A stretch of 64,000 bases of DNA, from the NCBI RefSeq assembly GCF_050876985.1, contig NZ_JBPAPP010000002.1; one strand, 5' to 3'. Position numbers and translations under genes: made by a program. Shown here piece by piece: positions 55,718 to 64,000 of the stretch. The stretch comes from Halopseudomonas sp002296055. GTDB taxonomy: Bacteria; Pseudomonadota; Gammaproteobacteria; Pseudomonadales; Pseudomonadaceae. The notes under the pieces were generated by a model. It saw only the letters and a list, made by a program, of their open reading frames with translations, did no database searches and had not been told where the DNA came from. Position 1 is the first letter of the stretch, and the number at the start of each line of letters is the position of its first letter.

Positions 55718-56194
55718 ATGAAGCAGCGCGACCCCTCGGAGCCCTCACGACTGCTGGAAGACTTGGAGTCCATCCGCACTCTGCTCGATGAGCACCCCGA
55801 GCCAGAAGTTGGTGAAGACGGCCAGCTCGACATCCCCCTGCTGCAGGACGTTATTCTCAACCCTGACGAGCCGCCCCTGAGCGCTATCGACCGCCCCGCC
55901 CCCCCGCTTACCAGCGGCATGGCGAGCAAGTCACCCAACCCCTTTCTGCCCTACGCTTCGCTGGCCAAGCTGGCCGAAGAGCGCATGCAGCTAGATCAGA
56001 TCATGGCTCAGCAGAGCCCGCTTACCGCCGTCCCCAGCTCGCCGCGTGAAGCTCGCCTGGAAGCCCGCCTGCAGGCCGAAGCACAACTGCTGCTGCAAGA
56101 GGTGATCGACGACCTGATGCCGACCATCGAAGACGAGCTGCGCAAACGCATGCAAGGCAAGTTGCAGCAGCTGGTGCGCGAACAGCTGAAATAG
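55718..56194 (+). CDS. Conserved hypothetical protein between holC and valS
   Basis: 158 residues, acidic (Glu/Asp/Leu/Pro-rich N-terminus), helical C-terminus (EARLEARLQAEAQLLLQEVIDDLMPTIEDELRKRM, coiled-coil-like). It starts 3 bp after holC, so likely the same mRNA. No known function; position between holC and valS is a common pseudomonad pattern. Confidence 0.75.
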   Translation: MKQRDPSEPSRLLEDLESIRTLLDEHPEPEVGEDGQLDIPLLQDVILNPDEPPLSAIDRPAPPLTSGMASKSPNPFLPYASLAKLAEERMQLDQIMAQQSPLTAVPSSPREARLEARLQAEAQLLLQEVIDDLMPTIEDELRKRMQGKLQQLVREQLK

Positions 56195-56338
56195 CCTGAA
56201 GGAACTACTGGCCAACGCCACTCGCCCTGCGCAATGAAGCAGCGCGTTTTCAACCGCAAAGTAGCGATCAGCCGGCCATCGGCAATTATTCCTCGCTTCG
56301 CACGCCCGACGGGCTGGGCCTTGTTTGCCCGACCCCGC

Positions 56339-56344
56339 TATAAT
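56339..56344 (+). promoter_or_regulatory. Putative -10 element of the valS promoter
   Basis: A consensus TATAAT, 80 bp before the valS start. The upstream bases give only a poor -35 match. The 230-bp gap (56195-56424) holds no gene; the other notable feature is a CG-rich segment near 56310-56340. Confidence 0.5.
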
Positions 56345-56424
56345 GGCGGCTTTTCCTGCGCGCTCGACGCCTGCCGCGTCCCCAGCGCCTGCCATTCCTG
56401 AATAGCCGGATAGCCAAGACACCC

Positions 56425-59343
56425 ATGGACAAGACCTACCAGCCCCACGCCATCGAAACTTCCTGGTACCAGACCTGGGAGCAGAACAACTACTTTGCCC
56501 CCCAGGGCTCGGGCGAGTCCTACACCATTGCCCTACCGCCGCCGAACGTCACCGGCAGCCTGCACATGGGTCATGGCTTCAACAACGCCATCATGGATGC
56601 GCTGATTCGCTTCCGTCGCATGCAGGGCCGCAACACCCTGTGGCAGCCAGGCACCGACCACGCCGGTATCGCCACCCAGATGGTGGTTGAACGCCAGCTG
56701 GCCGCTCAGAGCGTCAACCGCCATGACCTGGGCCGCGACAAGTTTCTGGAAAAGGTCTGGGAGTGGAAAGAAGAATCCGGCGGCAATATCACTCGCCAGA
56801 TTCGTCGCCTGGGCAGCTCTGTTGACTGGAGCCGTGAGCGCTTCACCATGGATGACGGCCTGTCCGAAGCGGTAAAAGAGGCCTTCGTGCGCCTGCACGA
56901 AGACGGCCTGATCTACCGCGGCAAGCGCCTGGTCAACTGGGACCCGAAGCTGCATACCGCCATCTCCGATCTGGAAGTAGAAAACCACGACGAGCAAGGC
57001 TCGCTGTGGAACCTGCGCTACCCGCTGGCCGACGGTGCCACCACCGCGGACGGCAAGAACTACCTGATCGTTGCCACCACCCGCCCGGAAACCATGCTGG
57101 GTGACAGCGCGGTGGCCGTAAATCCGGACGATGAGCGCTATCAGGCGCTGATCGGCAAATTCGTCGAGCTGCCGCTGGTGGGCCGCCGCATTCCGATCAT
57201 CGCTGACGACTACTGCGATCCGGAGTTCGGTACCGGTTGCGTGAAGATGACCCCGGCCCACGACTTCAATGACTACGAAGTCGGCAAGCGCCACAGCCTG
57301 CCGCTGATCAACGTGCTGGACAAGAACGCCGCCGTACTGGCGCGCGCTCAGGTGTTCAACATCGACGGCAGCGTCAACGACGAGATCGACGCCACCCTGC
57401 CCGAAGCCTACGCGGGCATGGACCGCTTCGACGCGCGCAAGAAGATCGTCGAAGACTTCGACGCCCTTGGCCTGCTTGAGAAGATTGAGCCACACGCCCT
57501 CAAGGTGCCCAAAGGCGACCGCTCCGGCGTCGTCATCGAGCCGTGGCTGACCGACCAGTGGTACGTCTCCACCAAGCCGCTGGCCGAGCCGGCGATTGCA
57601 GCGGTCGAAGACGGCCGCATCCAGTTCGTACCCAAGCAGTACGAGAACATGTACTTCAGCTGGATGCGCGACATTCAGGACTGGTGTATCTCCCGCCAGC
57701 TGTGGTGGGGCCACCGCATCCCGGCCTGGTACGACGAAGCTGGCAACGTCTACGTTGGCCGCGATGAAGAGGAAGCCTATCGCAAGGCGCTGGAAAGCAA
57801 CGACCGCGAAGCAGAAGCAGAGCTGCCGACCCTGGACGAACTCAAGAATGCCGCCATCGCCTGCGGCCTGGGTGTACTGCGCCAGGATGAAGACGTGCTG
57901 GATACCTGGTTCAGCTCGGGCCTGTGGACTTTCTCCACTTTGGGCTGGCCGGAACAGACCGAAGCGCTGAAGACCTTCCACCCGACCGACGTACTGGTGA
58001 CCGGCTTCGACATCATCTTCTTCTGGGTAGCCCGCATGATCATGCTGACCATGCACCTGATGAAGCATGACGACGGCAGCGCGCAGATTCCGTTCAAGAC
58101 CGTCTACGTGCACGGTCTGGTGCGCGATGGTCAGGGCCAGAAGATGTCCAAGTCCAAGGGCAACGTGCTTGACCCGCTGGACATCATCGACGGCATCGAC
58201 CTCGAATCGCTGGTCCAAAAACGCACCAGCGGCATGATGCAGCCCAAGCTGGCCGCCAAGATCGAGAAGCAGACCCGCGCCGAATTCCCGGACGGCATCG
58301 CCGCCTACGGCACCGACGCGCTGCGCTTCACCAACTGCTCGCTGGCGTCCACCGGCCGCGACATCAAATTCGACATGGGCCGCGTCGAAGGCTATCGCAA
58401 CTTCTGCAACAAGATCTGGAACGCCGCGCGTTACGTCATGATGCAGTGCGAAGACAAGGACTGTGGAGCGGATGGCGCAGAAGTAGAGCTGACCCTGGCC
58501 GACCGCTGGATCATCTCCCAGCTGCAACGCACCGAGGCCGAAGTGACCCGCCAGCTGGATCAGTTCCGCTTTGACCTGGCCTCCAACGCGCTCTACGAGT
58601 TCATCTGGAACCAGTACTGCGACTGGTACCTGGAGCTGTCCAAGCCGGTGCTGTGGGACGAGAATGCCCCAGCCGAGCGCCAGCGCGGCACCCGCCGCAC
58701 CTTGGTGCGCGTGCTGGAAACCGCGCTGCGCCTGGCCCACCCGTTCATGCCCTTCATCACCGAAGAAATCTGGCAGCGCATCGCGCCCATGGCCGGCAAG
58801 CAGGGTGACACCATCATGCTGCAACCCTGGCCGGTTGCCGCCGAAGACCGCATCGACAGCGCCGCCGAAGGCGACATCGAGTGGCTCAAGGCGCTCATTC
58901 TAGGTGTACGTAACATCCGCGGCGAAATGAACGTGGCTCCGGGCAAAGCACTGGATGTGCTGCTGCGCAAGACCACCGCCGAAGACCTGCGTCGCCTGGG
59001 TGACAACGAAACCTTCCTGAAGAAACTGGCCAAGCTGGAGTCGATCCGCGTCCTCGGCGACGACGAGGAAGCGCCCTTGGCCGCTACCGCGCTGGTCGGT
59101 GAGCTGGAAGTGCTGGTACCCATGGCCGGTCTGATCGACAAGACCGCCGAGCTGGCGCGTCTGGACAAGGAAATCGGCCGCCTGGAAGGCGAGGTCAAGC
59201 GCGTGGGGGGCAAGCTGTCCAACCCGGGCTTTGTCGACAAGGCACCCGCCGCCGTGATCGACAAGGAGCGCGCCAAGCTGGCCGAGGCCGAGAAAGCCCT
59301 GACCCAGCTGAGTGAGCAACGCAGCCACATCGCCAGCCTCTAA
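56425..59343 (+). CDS. valS: Valyl-tRNA synthetase
   Basis: 972 residues, class I. HIGH-type motif PPPNVTGSLHMGHGF (HMGH at about 48-51), editing domain in the middle (TTRPETMLGDSAVAV, about residues 220-235), KMSKS motif GQKMSKSKGNVLDP near residue 570 and the C-terminal coiled coil (ELARLDKEIGRLEGEVKRV). Essential, cytoplasmic. Confidence 0.98.
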   Translation: MDKTYQPHAIETSWYQTWEQNNYFAPQGSGESYTIALPPPNVTGSLHMGHGFNNAIMDALIRFRRMQGRNTLWQPGTDHAGIATQMVVERQLAAQSVNRHDLGRDKFLEKVWEWKEESGGNITRQIRRLGSSVDWSRERFTMDDGLSEAVKEAFVRLHEDGLIYRGKRLVNWDPKLHTAISDLEVENHDEQGSLWNLRYPLADGATTADGKNYLIVATTRPETMLGDSAVAVNPDDERYQALIGKFVELPLVGRRIPIIADDYCDPEFGTGCVKMTPAHDFNDYEVGKRHSLPLINVLDKNAAVLARAQVFNIDGSVNDEIDATLPEAYAGMDRFDARKKIVEDFDALGLLEKIEPHALKVPKGDRSGVVIEPWLTDQWYVSTKPLAEPAIAAVEDGRIQFVPKQYENMYFSWMRDIQDWCISRQLWWGHRIPAWYDEAGNVYVGRDEEEAYRKALESNDREAEAELPTLDELKNAAIACGLGVLRQDEDVLDTWFSSGLWTFSTLGWPEQTEALKTFHPTDVLVTGFDIIFFWVARMIMLTMHLMKHDDGSAQIPFKTVYVHGLVRDGQGQKMSKSKGNVLDPLDIIDGIDLESLVQKRTSGMMQPKLAAKIEKQTRAEFPDGIAAYGTDALRFTNCSLASTGRDIKFDMGRVEGYRNFCNKIWNAARYVMMQCEDKDCGADGAEVELTLADRWIISQLQRTEAEVTRQLDQFRFDLASNALYEFIWNQYCDWYLELSKPVLWDENAPAERQRGTRRTLVRVLETALRLAHPFMPFITEEIWQRIAPMAGKQGDTIMLQPWPVAAEDRIDSAAEGDIEWLKALILGVRNIRGEMNVAPGKALDVLLRKTTAEDLRRLGDNETFLKKLAKLESIRVLGDDEEAPLAATALVGELEVLVPMAGLIDKTAELARLDKEIGRLEGEVKRVGGKLSNPGFVDKAPAAVIDKERAKLAEAEKALTQLSEQRSHIASL

Positions 59344-59350
59344 CCCCTGT

Positions 59351-59374
59351 CAGCGCCGCCCTCGGGCGGCGCTG
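59351..59374 (+). terminator. Hairpin after valS
   Basis: CAGCGCCGCC (59351-59360) and GGCGGCGCTG (59365-59374), perfect, with loop CTCG, 8 bp after the stop. The following TCTG is a weak U-tract, and yejK starts 17 bp further. Confidence 0.6.
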
Positions 59375-59390
59375 TCTGCCGAGAGCCGCC

Positions 59391-60398
59391 ATGCCCATCG
59401 ACAACAGCATTGTTCATCAGATCCACAAGAAGCCCGATGGCCAGCCGGCCAGCCTGACCCTGCGCGATGCCGAGCTGGCCAGCTCGGCTGCGCTGGAGCA
59501 ACTGCTGGCCGGTCTGATCGAGGCCTACAACAGCAAGCCGAACAAGGCCTGGGGCTACTTCCACAACGAAAGCGGCGCCTATCCTTTCAGCGGCTGGCTG
59601 CAACAACTGATTGATCAGGAGCTGGACTTCGTCCATTTCTCCAGCCAGGCCACTGAACACCTGAAAACGCTGATGGAAGGCTCCAACCTCGCATTGGGCG
59701 GACACGTGTTGTTTATCCGCTACCGCCAGGGCATGACCGCGTTTCTGGTTATCGCACTGCTGCACCATACCGAAGGCGTAACCGTGACCGATGAGCTGGA
59801 CGTGGCGGCCGCCCGCCATCTCGATCTGTCCAGCCTGAACATGGCCGCACGCATCAATCTGACTGAGTGGAAACAGAACGCCAGCGCCAAGAACTACATC
59901 TCCTTCATCCGCGGGCGCAGCGGCAAGCGGGTATCGGACTACTTCCGCGACTTTATCGGTTGTGTGGAAGGAGCCAATCCGGAGGAAGAGACCAACACCC
60001 TTCTGCAGGCCTTCAGCGACTATGTCGGTGAAGCCTCACTTGAGCCAGAGCTGGTGAAAGACAAAGCCAAGGCCATGAGCAGCTACGTCAACAGCCAGAC
60101 CCGTGCCGGCGAGCAGGTGGCACTGGAGGAGCTGTCAGGGGTATTGGACGAGGAGCATCCACGCGCCTTCTACGACTACATCCGCAACAAGGATTACGGC
60201 CTAAACCCGGAGATGCCAGCGGACAAGCGCGCGTTCAATAATTTCCTGCGCTACTACGGCAAGGCTGACGGGCTGTCGATCAGCTTTGAATCACACCTGC
60301 TTGGCGAGCGGGTGGAATACGACGAGACTGAAGACGCGCTGGTCATCCGGCACCCGCCCAAGGGGCTGGTACAGCAACTGCGTAACAAGCGACGCTGA
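59391..60398 (+). CDS. yejK: Nucleoid-associated protein YejK (NdpA)
   Basis: 335 residues, NdpA family (37-kDa nucleoid-associated protein). Conserved N-terminus SIVHQIHKKPDGQPASLTLRDAELASSAALEQLL and middle NYISFIRGRSGKRVSDYFRDFIGC. Binds DNA and localises to the nucleoid. It is convergent with pelG. Confidence 0.93.
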   Translation: MPIDNSIVHQIHKKPDGQPASLTLRDAELASSAALEQLLAGLIEAYNSKPNKAWGYFHNESGAYPFSGWLQQLIDQELDFVHFSSQATEHLKTLMEGSNLALGGHVLFIRYRQGMTAFLVIALLHHTEGVTVTDELDVAAARHLDLSSLNMAARINLTEWKQNASAKNYISFIRGRSGKRVSDYFRDFIGCVEGANPEEETNTLLQAFSDYVGEASLEPELVKDKAKAMSSYVNSQTRAGEQVALEELSGVLDEEHPRAFYDYIRNKDYGLNPEMPADKRAFNNFLRYYGKADGLSISFESHLLGERVEYDETEDALVIRHPPKGLVQQLRNKRR

Positions 60399-60402
60399 GA
60401 GC

Positions 60403-60427
60403 AGCACTGAGGCAGTGCCTCAGTGCT
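60403..60427. terminator. Perfect palindrome between yejK and pelG, covering the pelG stop
   Basis: AGCACTGAGGCA-G-TGCCTCAGTGCT: 12-bp arms with a one-base centre. The pelG TGA stop (60422-60420, minus strand) is in the right arm. It lacks a U-tract, but a stable hairpin in both transcripts would act as a 3' end. Confidence 0.65.
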
Positions 60428-61790
60428 CTAGCATAAAGGTGCTGTACTCCAGCTTCTGCAGCGCCTGATTGAGGCGAAACAACCCCATCAGCACACAAAT
60501 AATCAGCGAAACGGTGAAGCCGTAGCCAAAGAAGGTTGGGCCCAGATACAGGGTGGCCAGGGTAAGCACCGCGTTGAGCAGGACAAACAGCAGGCACAGC
60601 TCTAGCGCTACTCGGCGTTTGTCGAGATAGAAGAACACGTTGAGCAGCGCCATAAACACCACCTGTACGCTGACACCGACCAGATCCACATAAAACAGCG
60701 GCAGGTAGTGCTGTGATATCCCCAGCTGCTCCAGCAGCATGGGCGCGCCGAGAAACAGCAAGAGCACGGTCAGCCCCTGAACCTTGCAGATTTCCTGCAA
60801 TCCCTGACGAATCGACAGCGTCATTTCGTTCTTCAACTGCCGAATATGCTGCAGCGTCTCGCCCTCACGCACCGCGCGAAACAGACGGTCATACCATTCG
60901 GCAAAGTCGGTCTCGATACGTACCAGGAACACCGCCATACCGGGAATGATCGACAAATAGGCGAGAAAGATCGGCAGATCGTAGATCAACGACGCGCGCA
61001 GCGGGCCAATCACCTGCTCGGACGTCGCCTCGTTACCCCAGAACAGGAATTTGTCGATCCAGATGCCCAGGTTGTAGCAAAAGCCGGTCACCAGCAGGCT
61101 GACGAACACCTTGCGCCGCTGCAAGAACTCAAACGCAACCAGCCGCTCGGACGGATACTGGCGCAGCACATCAAACAGGAAGATGAACAACAACAGCGCA
61201 TGCCCGATCAACAGCGCCAGCAGCAGCCCATCCATACCGGCGTTGCGCAGAAAGAACGCGGTAAAAATCATCCCGGCGTAGCCCAGCAGCATCACTACCA
61301 GAATACGGTTGTAGGCTTTCATGCCGGACAAAAACACGATCACCAGCCACAGATTGCATAAGGTCACAAAATTGGCCAGCATCAGCACCCGGTAAACAAA
61401 GGGCTGATCAAACAGGGCCACCAACACCAAGGTCCCCAGCAGACCGGAAAACAACGTGACCATCAGCAAGATGCCGAGCAGATTGGGCGTAATCGCATCC
61501 ATGCGCTGCTCAAACAATCGGTCGGAAACAAAGCGCGTAAAGAACAGCTGCAAGCCGCCGGTCACAATCAGCGAGGTTGCCATCAGGTAGGTAACACTGA
61601 CCAGAAACTGGCGTACCAGCAGGTCTGGCACCACAAACCCGATACTCATGATACCGATCAGCATCACGCTGATAATCGACAGCACCCAAGGGCCCGAGCT
61701 GATTAACCCGGCATAGAGATAGGCTCGCAGCGTGGCGCTGTAGCTGTCCTTGGCGAGAATGCGCCGCAGTTCAAATCCGATACCGGCCAT
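60420..61790 (-). CDS. pelG: PelG, Pel polysaccharide flippase-like membrane protein
   Basis: 456 residues with about 12 membrane helices, the Wzx/MATE-like Pel family. MAGIGFELRRILAKDSYSATLRAYLYAGLISSGPWVL is the N-terminus. With PelD, PelE and PelF it forms the inner-membrane synthase complex that exports Pel, a cationic galactosamine-rich matrix polysaccharide. Start at 61790, 5 bp after pelF; an upstream in-frame start lies within pelF. Confidence 0.92.
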   Translation of the reverse strand: MAGIGFELRRILAKDSYSATLRAYLYAGLISSGPWVLSIISVMLIGIMSIGFVVPDLLVRQFLVSVTYLMATSLIVTGGLQLFFTRFVSDRLFEQRMDAITPNLLGILLMVTLFSGLLGTLVLVALFDQPFVYRVLMLANFVTLCNLWLVIVFLSGMKAYNRILVVMLLGYAGMIFTAFFLRNAGMDGLLLALLIGHALLLFIFLFDVLRQYPSERLVAFEFLQRRKVFVSLLVTGFCYNLGIWIDKFLFWGNEATSEQVIGPLRASLIYDLPIFLAYLSIIPGMAVFLVRIETDFAEWYDRLFRAVREGETLQHIRQLKNEMTLSIRQGLQEICKVQGLTVLLLFLGAPMLLEQLGISQHYLPLFYVDLVGVSVQVVFMALLNVFFYLDKRRVALELCLLFVLLNAVLTLATLYLGPTFFGYGFTVSLIICVLMGLFRLNQALQKLEYSTFMLEH

Positions 61791-61795
61791 CTGCT

Positions 61796-63301
61796 CTAAC
61801 CCTCTCCCATCGCGGCGCGGTACAGCCGCCAATAACGCGCAAACATCAAATCATCACTGTAGCGCCGCTGCACCCGCTGCTCGCCAGCCTGCTGCGCAGC
61901 ATGCCAGCGGTCGGGATTCTGCAGCAGTCGCTGGATTGCTCTGGCCGTGGCCAGCGGATCGGCAATTGGCACCACCTCACCGGCTACACCCAACGCCTGA
62001 TCTTCTTCACCGACCCCTTCGATCAGTTCACGGCAAGAGCCAACATCGGTGCTCACTACCGGCGTACCGGCGCACCAGGCCTCAAGAATCACCAGCGGCT
62101 GAGCCTCACTGATCGAGGTCAACACCGCCACACCCAGTTGCGGCATGATTTCGCGGATATTGCAGAAGCCCAAAAAGCGCACCTGGCCAGTCAAGCCCAG
62201 GCTGCTGACCAAACTGTGGCATTCGTGGGCGTAGGCCGGGTCCTCATCTTCGGGGCCGACAATCCAGGCCTCAAAGTCAGGTATTTCATTGACCACCGAC
62301 CGCACGGCACGCAGAAAGGTTTTCACATCTTTGATCGGCACGACGCGGCCGATCAAACCAGCAACCGGTGCGATGCCCTCCGGCCGATGGGCGCGGACCT
62401 GCTGCCACTCACTCAAGGCAATACCGTTGGGGATCACCTGCGTTAATGCCGGTGGCGCGCCATCACGAATCTGCCGCGCGCGGTTGCCTTCATACAGAGC
62501 GATGATTGGGTCAGCATTCTGGTAGGCCAGCAAGCCGGCACGTTCGAAGTATCGAATCCACAGGGTGCGGATGTAACCACTGGTGGCCGCCAGACCGCTG
62601 ACTTCAGACTCCTCGCTCTTACCCGCCACCCAGGCAGCCTGAGCCAGATCGATCTTGCGCTCTTTGGTGTAGATGCCGTGCTCGGTAAGGATAAAGGGGC
62701 ACTGCCAGTAGCCCTTCAGCAGCGCTCCGAGCAGCCCGGCGTACCCGGTGGATACCGCATGTACGGCGCGGGCACGCGGCAGTTTGCCCAGCAACTCGGT
62801 CAGCATGACCAGCGGCGTCTGCATGGTACGCAGGGTCCAGAAATAGTCGATGAACGACGGGTCGCTGCAATGCTCCAGGTAACCCTGGCTCAATACCTGC
62901 CAACTGGCTTCGCTGCGCAGCAGCTGGGCGCTGGTGATGCGACCGGCAACCAGCTGCCGCAATAGCTCCTGGCCGTGCTCCGGCGTTGGCATGTCCGGAT
63001 GCTGGAAATAGCGGTACAGGCTTTCCAGCGCATCCCCATCTCCGCTTGGCGGCGTGTCATCCGGGCGGGCAGGATAGCGCCAGGCATCTGAAACAAAAAT
63101 CTCTTCCAGATGCACCACGTTGGGGGGTATCAGGTAGTGGCGCTGCGGGTAAGCATCGCGTTCGCCACCGATGAACACCACGCTAAAGCGCACATCCGGT
63201 AGCCCCAGCAACATCTGGTGCACCCAGCTGGAGACGCCCCCCCGGACATAGGGCCAGGTGCCTTCGAGCAGCAGACAGATATCCGCCTGAGGTGTACTCA
63301 T
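61796..63301 (-). CDS. pelF: PelF, glycosyltransferase of Pel synthesis
   Basis: 501 residues, GT4-type. N-terminus ICLLLEGTWPYVRGGVSSWVHQML, acceptor/donor regions LTEHGIYTKERKIDL, VIPNGIALSEW and GLIGRVVPIKDVKTFLRAV, and the UDP-binding E-x7-E stretch SISEAQPLVILEAWCAGTPVVSTDVGSC. The start at 63301 overlaps the pelE stop (ATGA, 63298-63301) and follows AGGATATTGGTT. Confidence 0.95.
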   Translation of the reverse strand: MSTPQADICLLLEGTWPYVRGGVSSWVHQMLLGLPDVRFSVVFIGGERDAYPQRHYLIPPNVVHLEEIFVSDAWRYPARPDDTPPSGDGDALESLYRYFQHPDMPTPEHGQELLRQLVAGRITSAQLLRSEASWQVLSQGYLEHCSDPSFIDYFWTLRTMQTPLVMLTELLGKLPRARAVHAVSTGYAGLLGALLKGYWQCPFILTEHGIYTKERKIDLAQAAWVAGKSEESEVSGLAATSGYIRTLWIRYFERAGLLAYQNADPIIALYEGNRARQIRDGAPPALTQVIPNGIALSEWQQVRAHRPEGIAPVAGLIGRVVPIKDVKTFLRAVRSVVNEIPDFEAWIVGPEDEDPAYAHECHSLVSSLGLTGQVRFLGFCNIREIMPQLGVAVLTSISEAQPLVILEAWCAGTPVVSTDVGSCRELIEGVGEEDQALGVAGEVVPIADPLATARAIQRLLQNPDRWHAAQQAGEQRVQRRYSDDLMFARYWRLYRAAMGEG

Positions 63302-64000
63302 AACCAATATCCTGCGGTCGCTGCCAACGGCGGCTTGGCGCGCATGGCTGGGCTGATGCGTTGCAACTGATTGACGACCTCACTGTAGCGATGCTCAAGA
63401 AACGCGACCTCGGCCAGCAAGGGCGCCAGTCGGGTGGTACCCACCCCAAGATCGGCCGCCTGTTCCAGATAGCGCCGGGCCTCGGCAGCCTGACCACGCG
63501 CAATCTGAATACGCCCCGCAAGCACCGCAAGTTCGCCGGAAGGCTCGGAACGCAGCGCAGCATCAGCGTGTTCCAGCGCCTGCTGCAAAACGTGCTGCAA
63601 CACGCCGCCCTGCGCCAGCCCCAGGTAGGCCAGCTCCCAGTACCACCCGGCGAGGGCTGCGCGAGTCCCCGCAGAAGGCGTCTCAGCCTGCCGCTCAAGA
63701 AGGCGTTCGATATGCTGATTGATACGGTTCTCGCGCTGATCGAGCATCGAGTAGGCCAGCAAGCGCACATCGTCTTCCGGATCACGCAGCGCCAACTTCA
63801 GCACTGGCACGGCGTCATTGCCAGGCATCGCTCGGGTCGCCAGCAAGGCAGACAGCCGGCGTTCAGAGTCGCCAGCCAGTTGCAGTACGTCCTGCAAGCC
63901 ACCGTCGTTAAACAGCGGCGAGTGCCACTCGTCGACGGCCCGGTACGGCAGGCTCGGCATGCGCGTCAGCTGCCAACCCTGCTCAACCTCGCGCCGTGGC
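63298..64000 (-). CDS. pelE: PelE, partial
   Basis: C-terminal 233 residues, cut by the window end; the frame stays open to position 64000 and continues upstream. TPR-like helical repeats (ELAVLAGRIQIARGQAAEARRYLEQAADLG; LAEVAFLEHRYSEVVNQLQRIS) are typical of PelE. It supports the PelF-PelD-PelG complex at the inner membrane. The order E-F-G matches the pelABCDEFG operon; pelA-D would lie beyond the window. Confidence 0.9.
   Translation of the reverse strand, partial: PRREVEQGWQLTRMPSLPYRAVDEWHSPLFNDGGLQDVLQLAGDSERRLSALLATRAMPGNDAVPVLKLALRDPEDDVRLLAYSMLDQRENRINQHIERLLERQAETPSAGTRAALAGWYWELAYLGLAQGGVLQHVLQQALEHADAALRSEPSGELAVLAGRIQIARGQAAEARRYLEQAADLGVGTTRLAPLLAEVAFLEHRYSEVVNQLQRISPAMRAKPPLAATAGYWL

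Noticed and set aside
56533..58824. A 763-codon open frame on the minus strand opposite valS
   Set aside because: Same effect of codon bias. The plus strand is unmistakably valyl-tRNA synthetase.

Overview
The window reads as a chromosomal segment of a GC-rich gammaproteobacterium of the Pseudomonas/Halopseudomonas kind. The evidence is the gene order lptA-lptB-rpoN-hpf-ptsN-rapZ-npr, the bioB-F-H-C-D run, lptG-lptF divergent from pepA-holC-valS, azurin, the end of a pel exopolysaccharide operon, and a short LOV protein very like those of Pseudomonas putida. The species cannot be told from the sequence. No tRNA, rRNA, CRISPR array, prophage or transposase gene was seen. Nearly all the DNA is coding. 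The main non-coding content is small repeats, inverted repeats and terminators.

Layout. 1-4.6 kb: LPS transport (lptA end, lptB), sigma-54, ribosome hibernation factor and the nitrogen PTS with rapZ. 4.8-6.8 kb: pmbA divergent from darP. 7.1-9.3 kb: an egtD-egtB pair for ergothioneine-type thiol synthesis. 9.3-11.1 kb: a long acyl-CoA dehydrogenase with a PsrA-like tandem operator on its promoter. 11.6-17.2 kb (minus strand): bioB-F-H-C-D, then a small flagellar-rod-like protein and a SprA-family protein. 17.5-30.3 kb (plus strand): comF, srkA, a second long acyl-CoA dehydrogenase, an MscK-type channel, a PepSY membrane protein, a carboxylesterase, RhlB helicase and a PIN-PhoH ATPase. 30.5-37.5 kb: an iron-uptake neighbourhood (TonB receptor with a signalling domain, and FecI/FecR) in which azurin, an MmgE/PrpD protein and a small unknown gene lie between receptor and regulators. 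37.7-41.5 kb: yaaA, a hydrolase-aldolase pair divergent from a Crp/Fnr regulator, and a flavodoxin. 41.6-44.8 kb: a light-response module made of a short LOV photoreceptor and a LitR-like MerR regulator, divergent from folM-folE-folX. 44.9-46.1 kb: three small genes. 46.2-51.3 kb: a large unknown lipoprotein, with two operator-like palindromes upstream, convergent with a NarL-type two-component system. 51.4-60.4 kb: lptG-lptF, pepA, holC, valS and yejK. 60.4-64 kb: pelG, pelF and part of pelE.

Between the genes are three families of small repeats: (i) three copies of a 165-266 bp element with inverted ends, consensus end GGGAAGCRCTGATYAATTC; (ii) one 267 bp element of nested palindromes, flanked by TA, sitting exactly between bioB and comF; (iii) four copies of a 7-bp-period repeat (AAGCTNC/GNAGCTT), three of which enclose a terminator-like core. 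Several stop codons lie inside inverted repeats. The most interesting biology is the LOV/LitR/folate module, the lipoprotein with paired palindromes next to a sensor kinase, the PsrA-like promoter, and the way repeat ends form the stop codons of both neighbouring genes at 35.8-35.9 kb.
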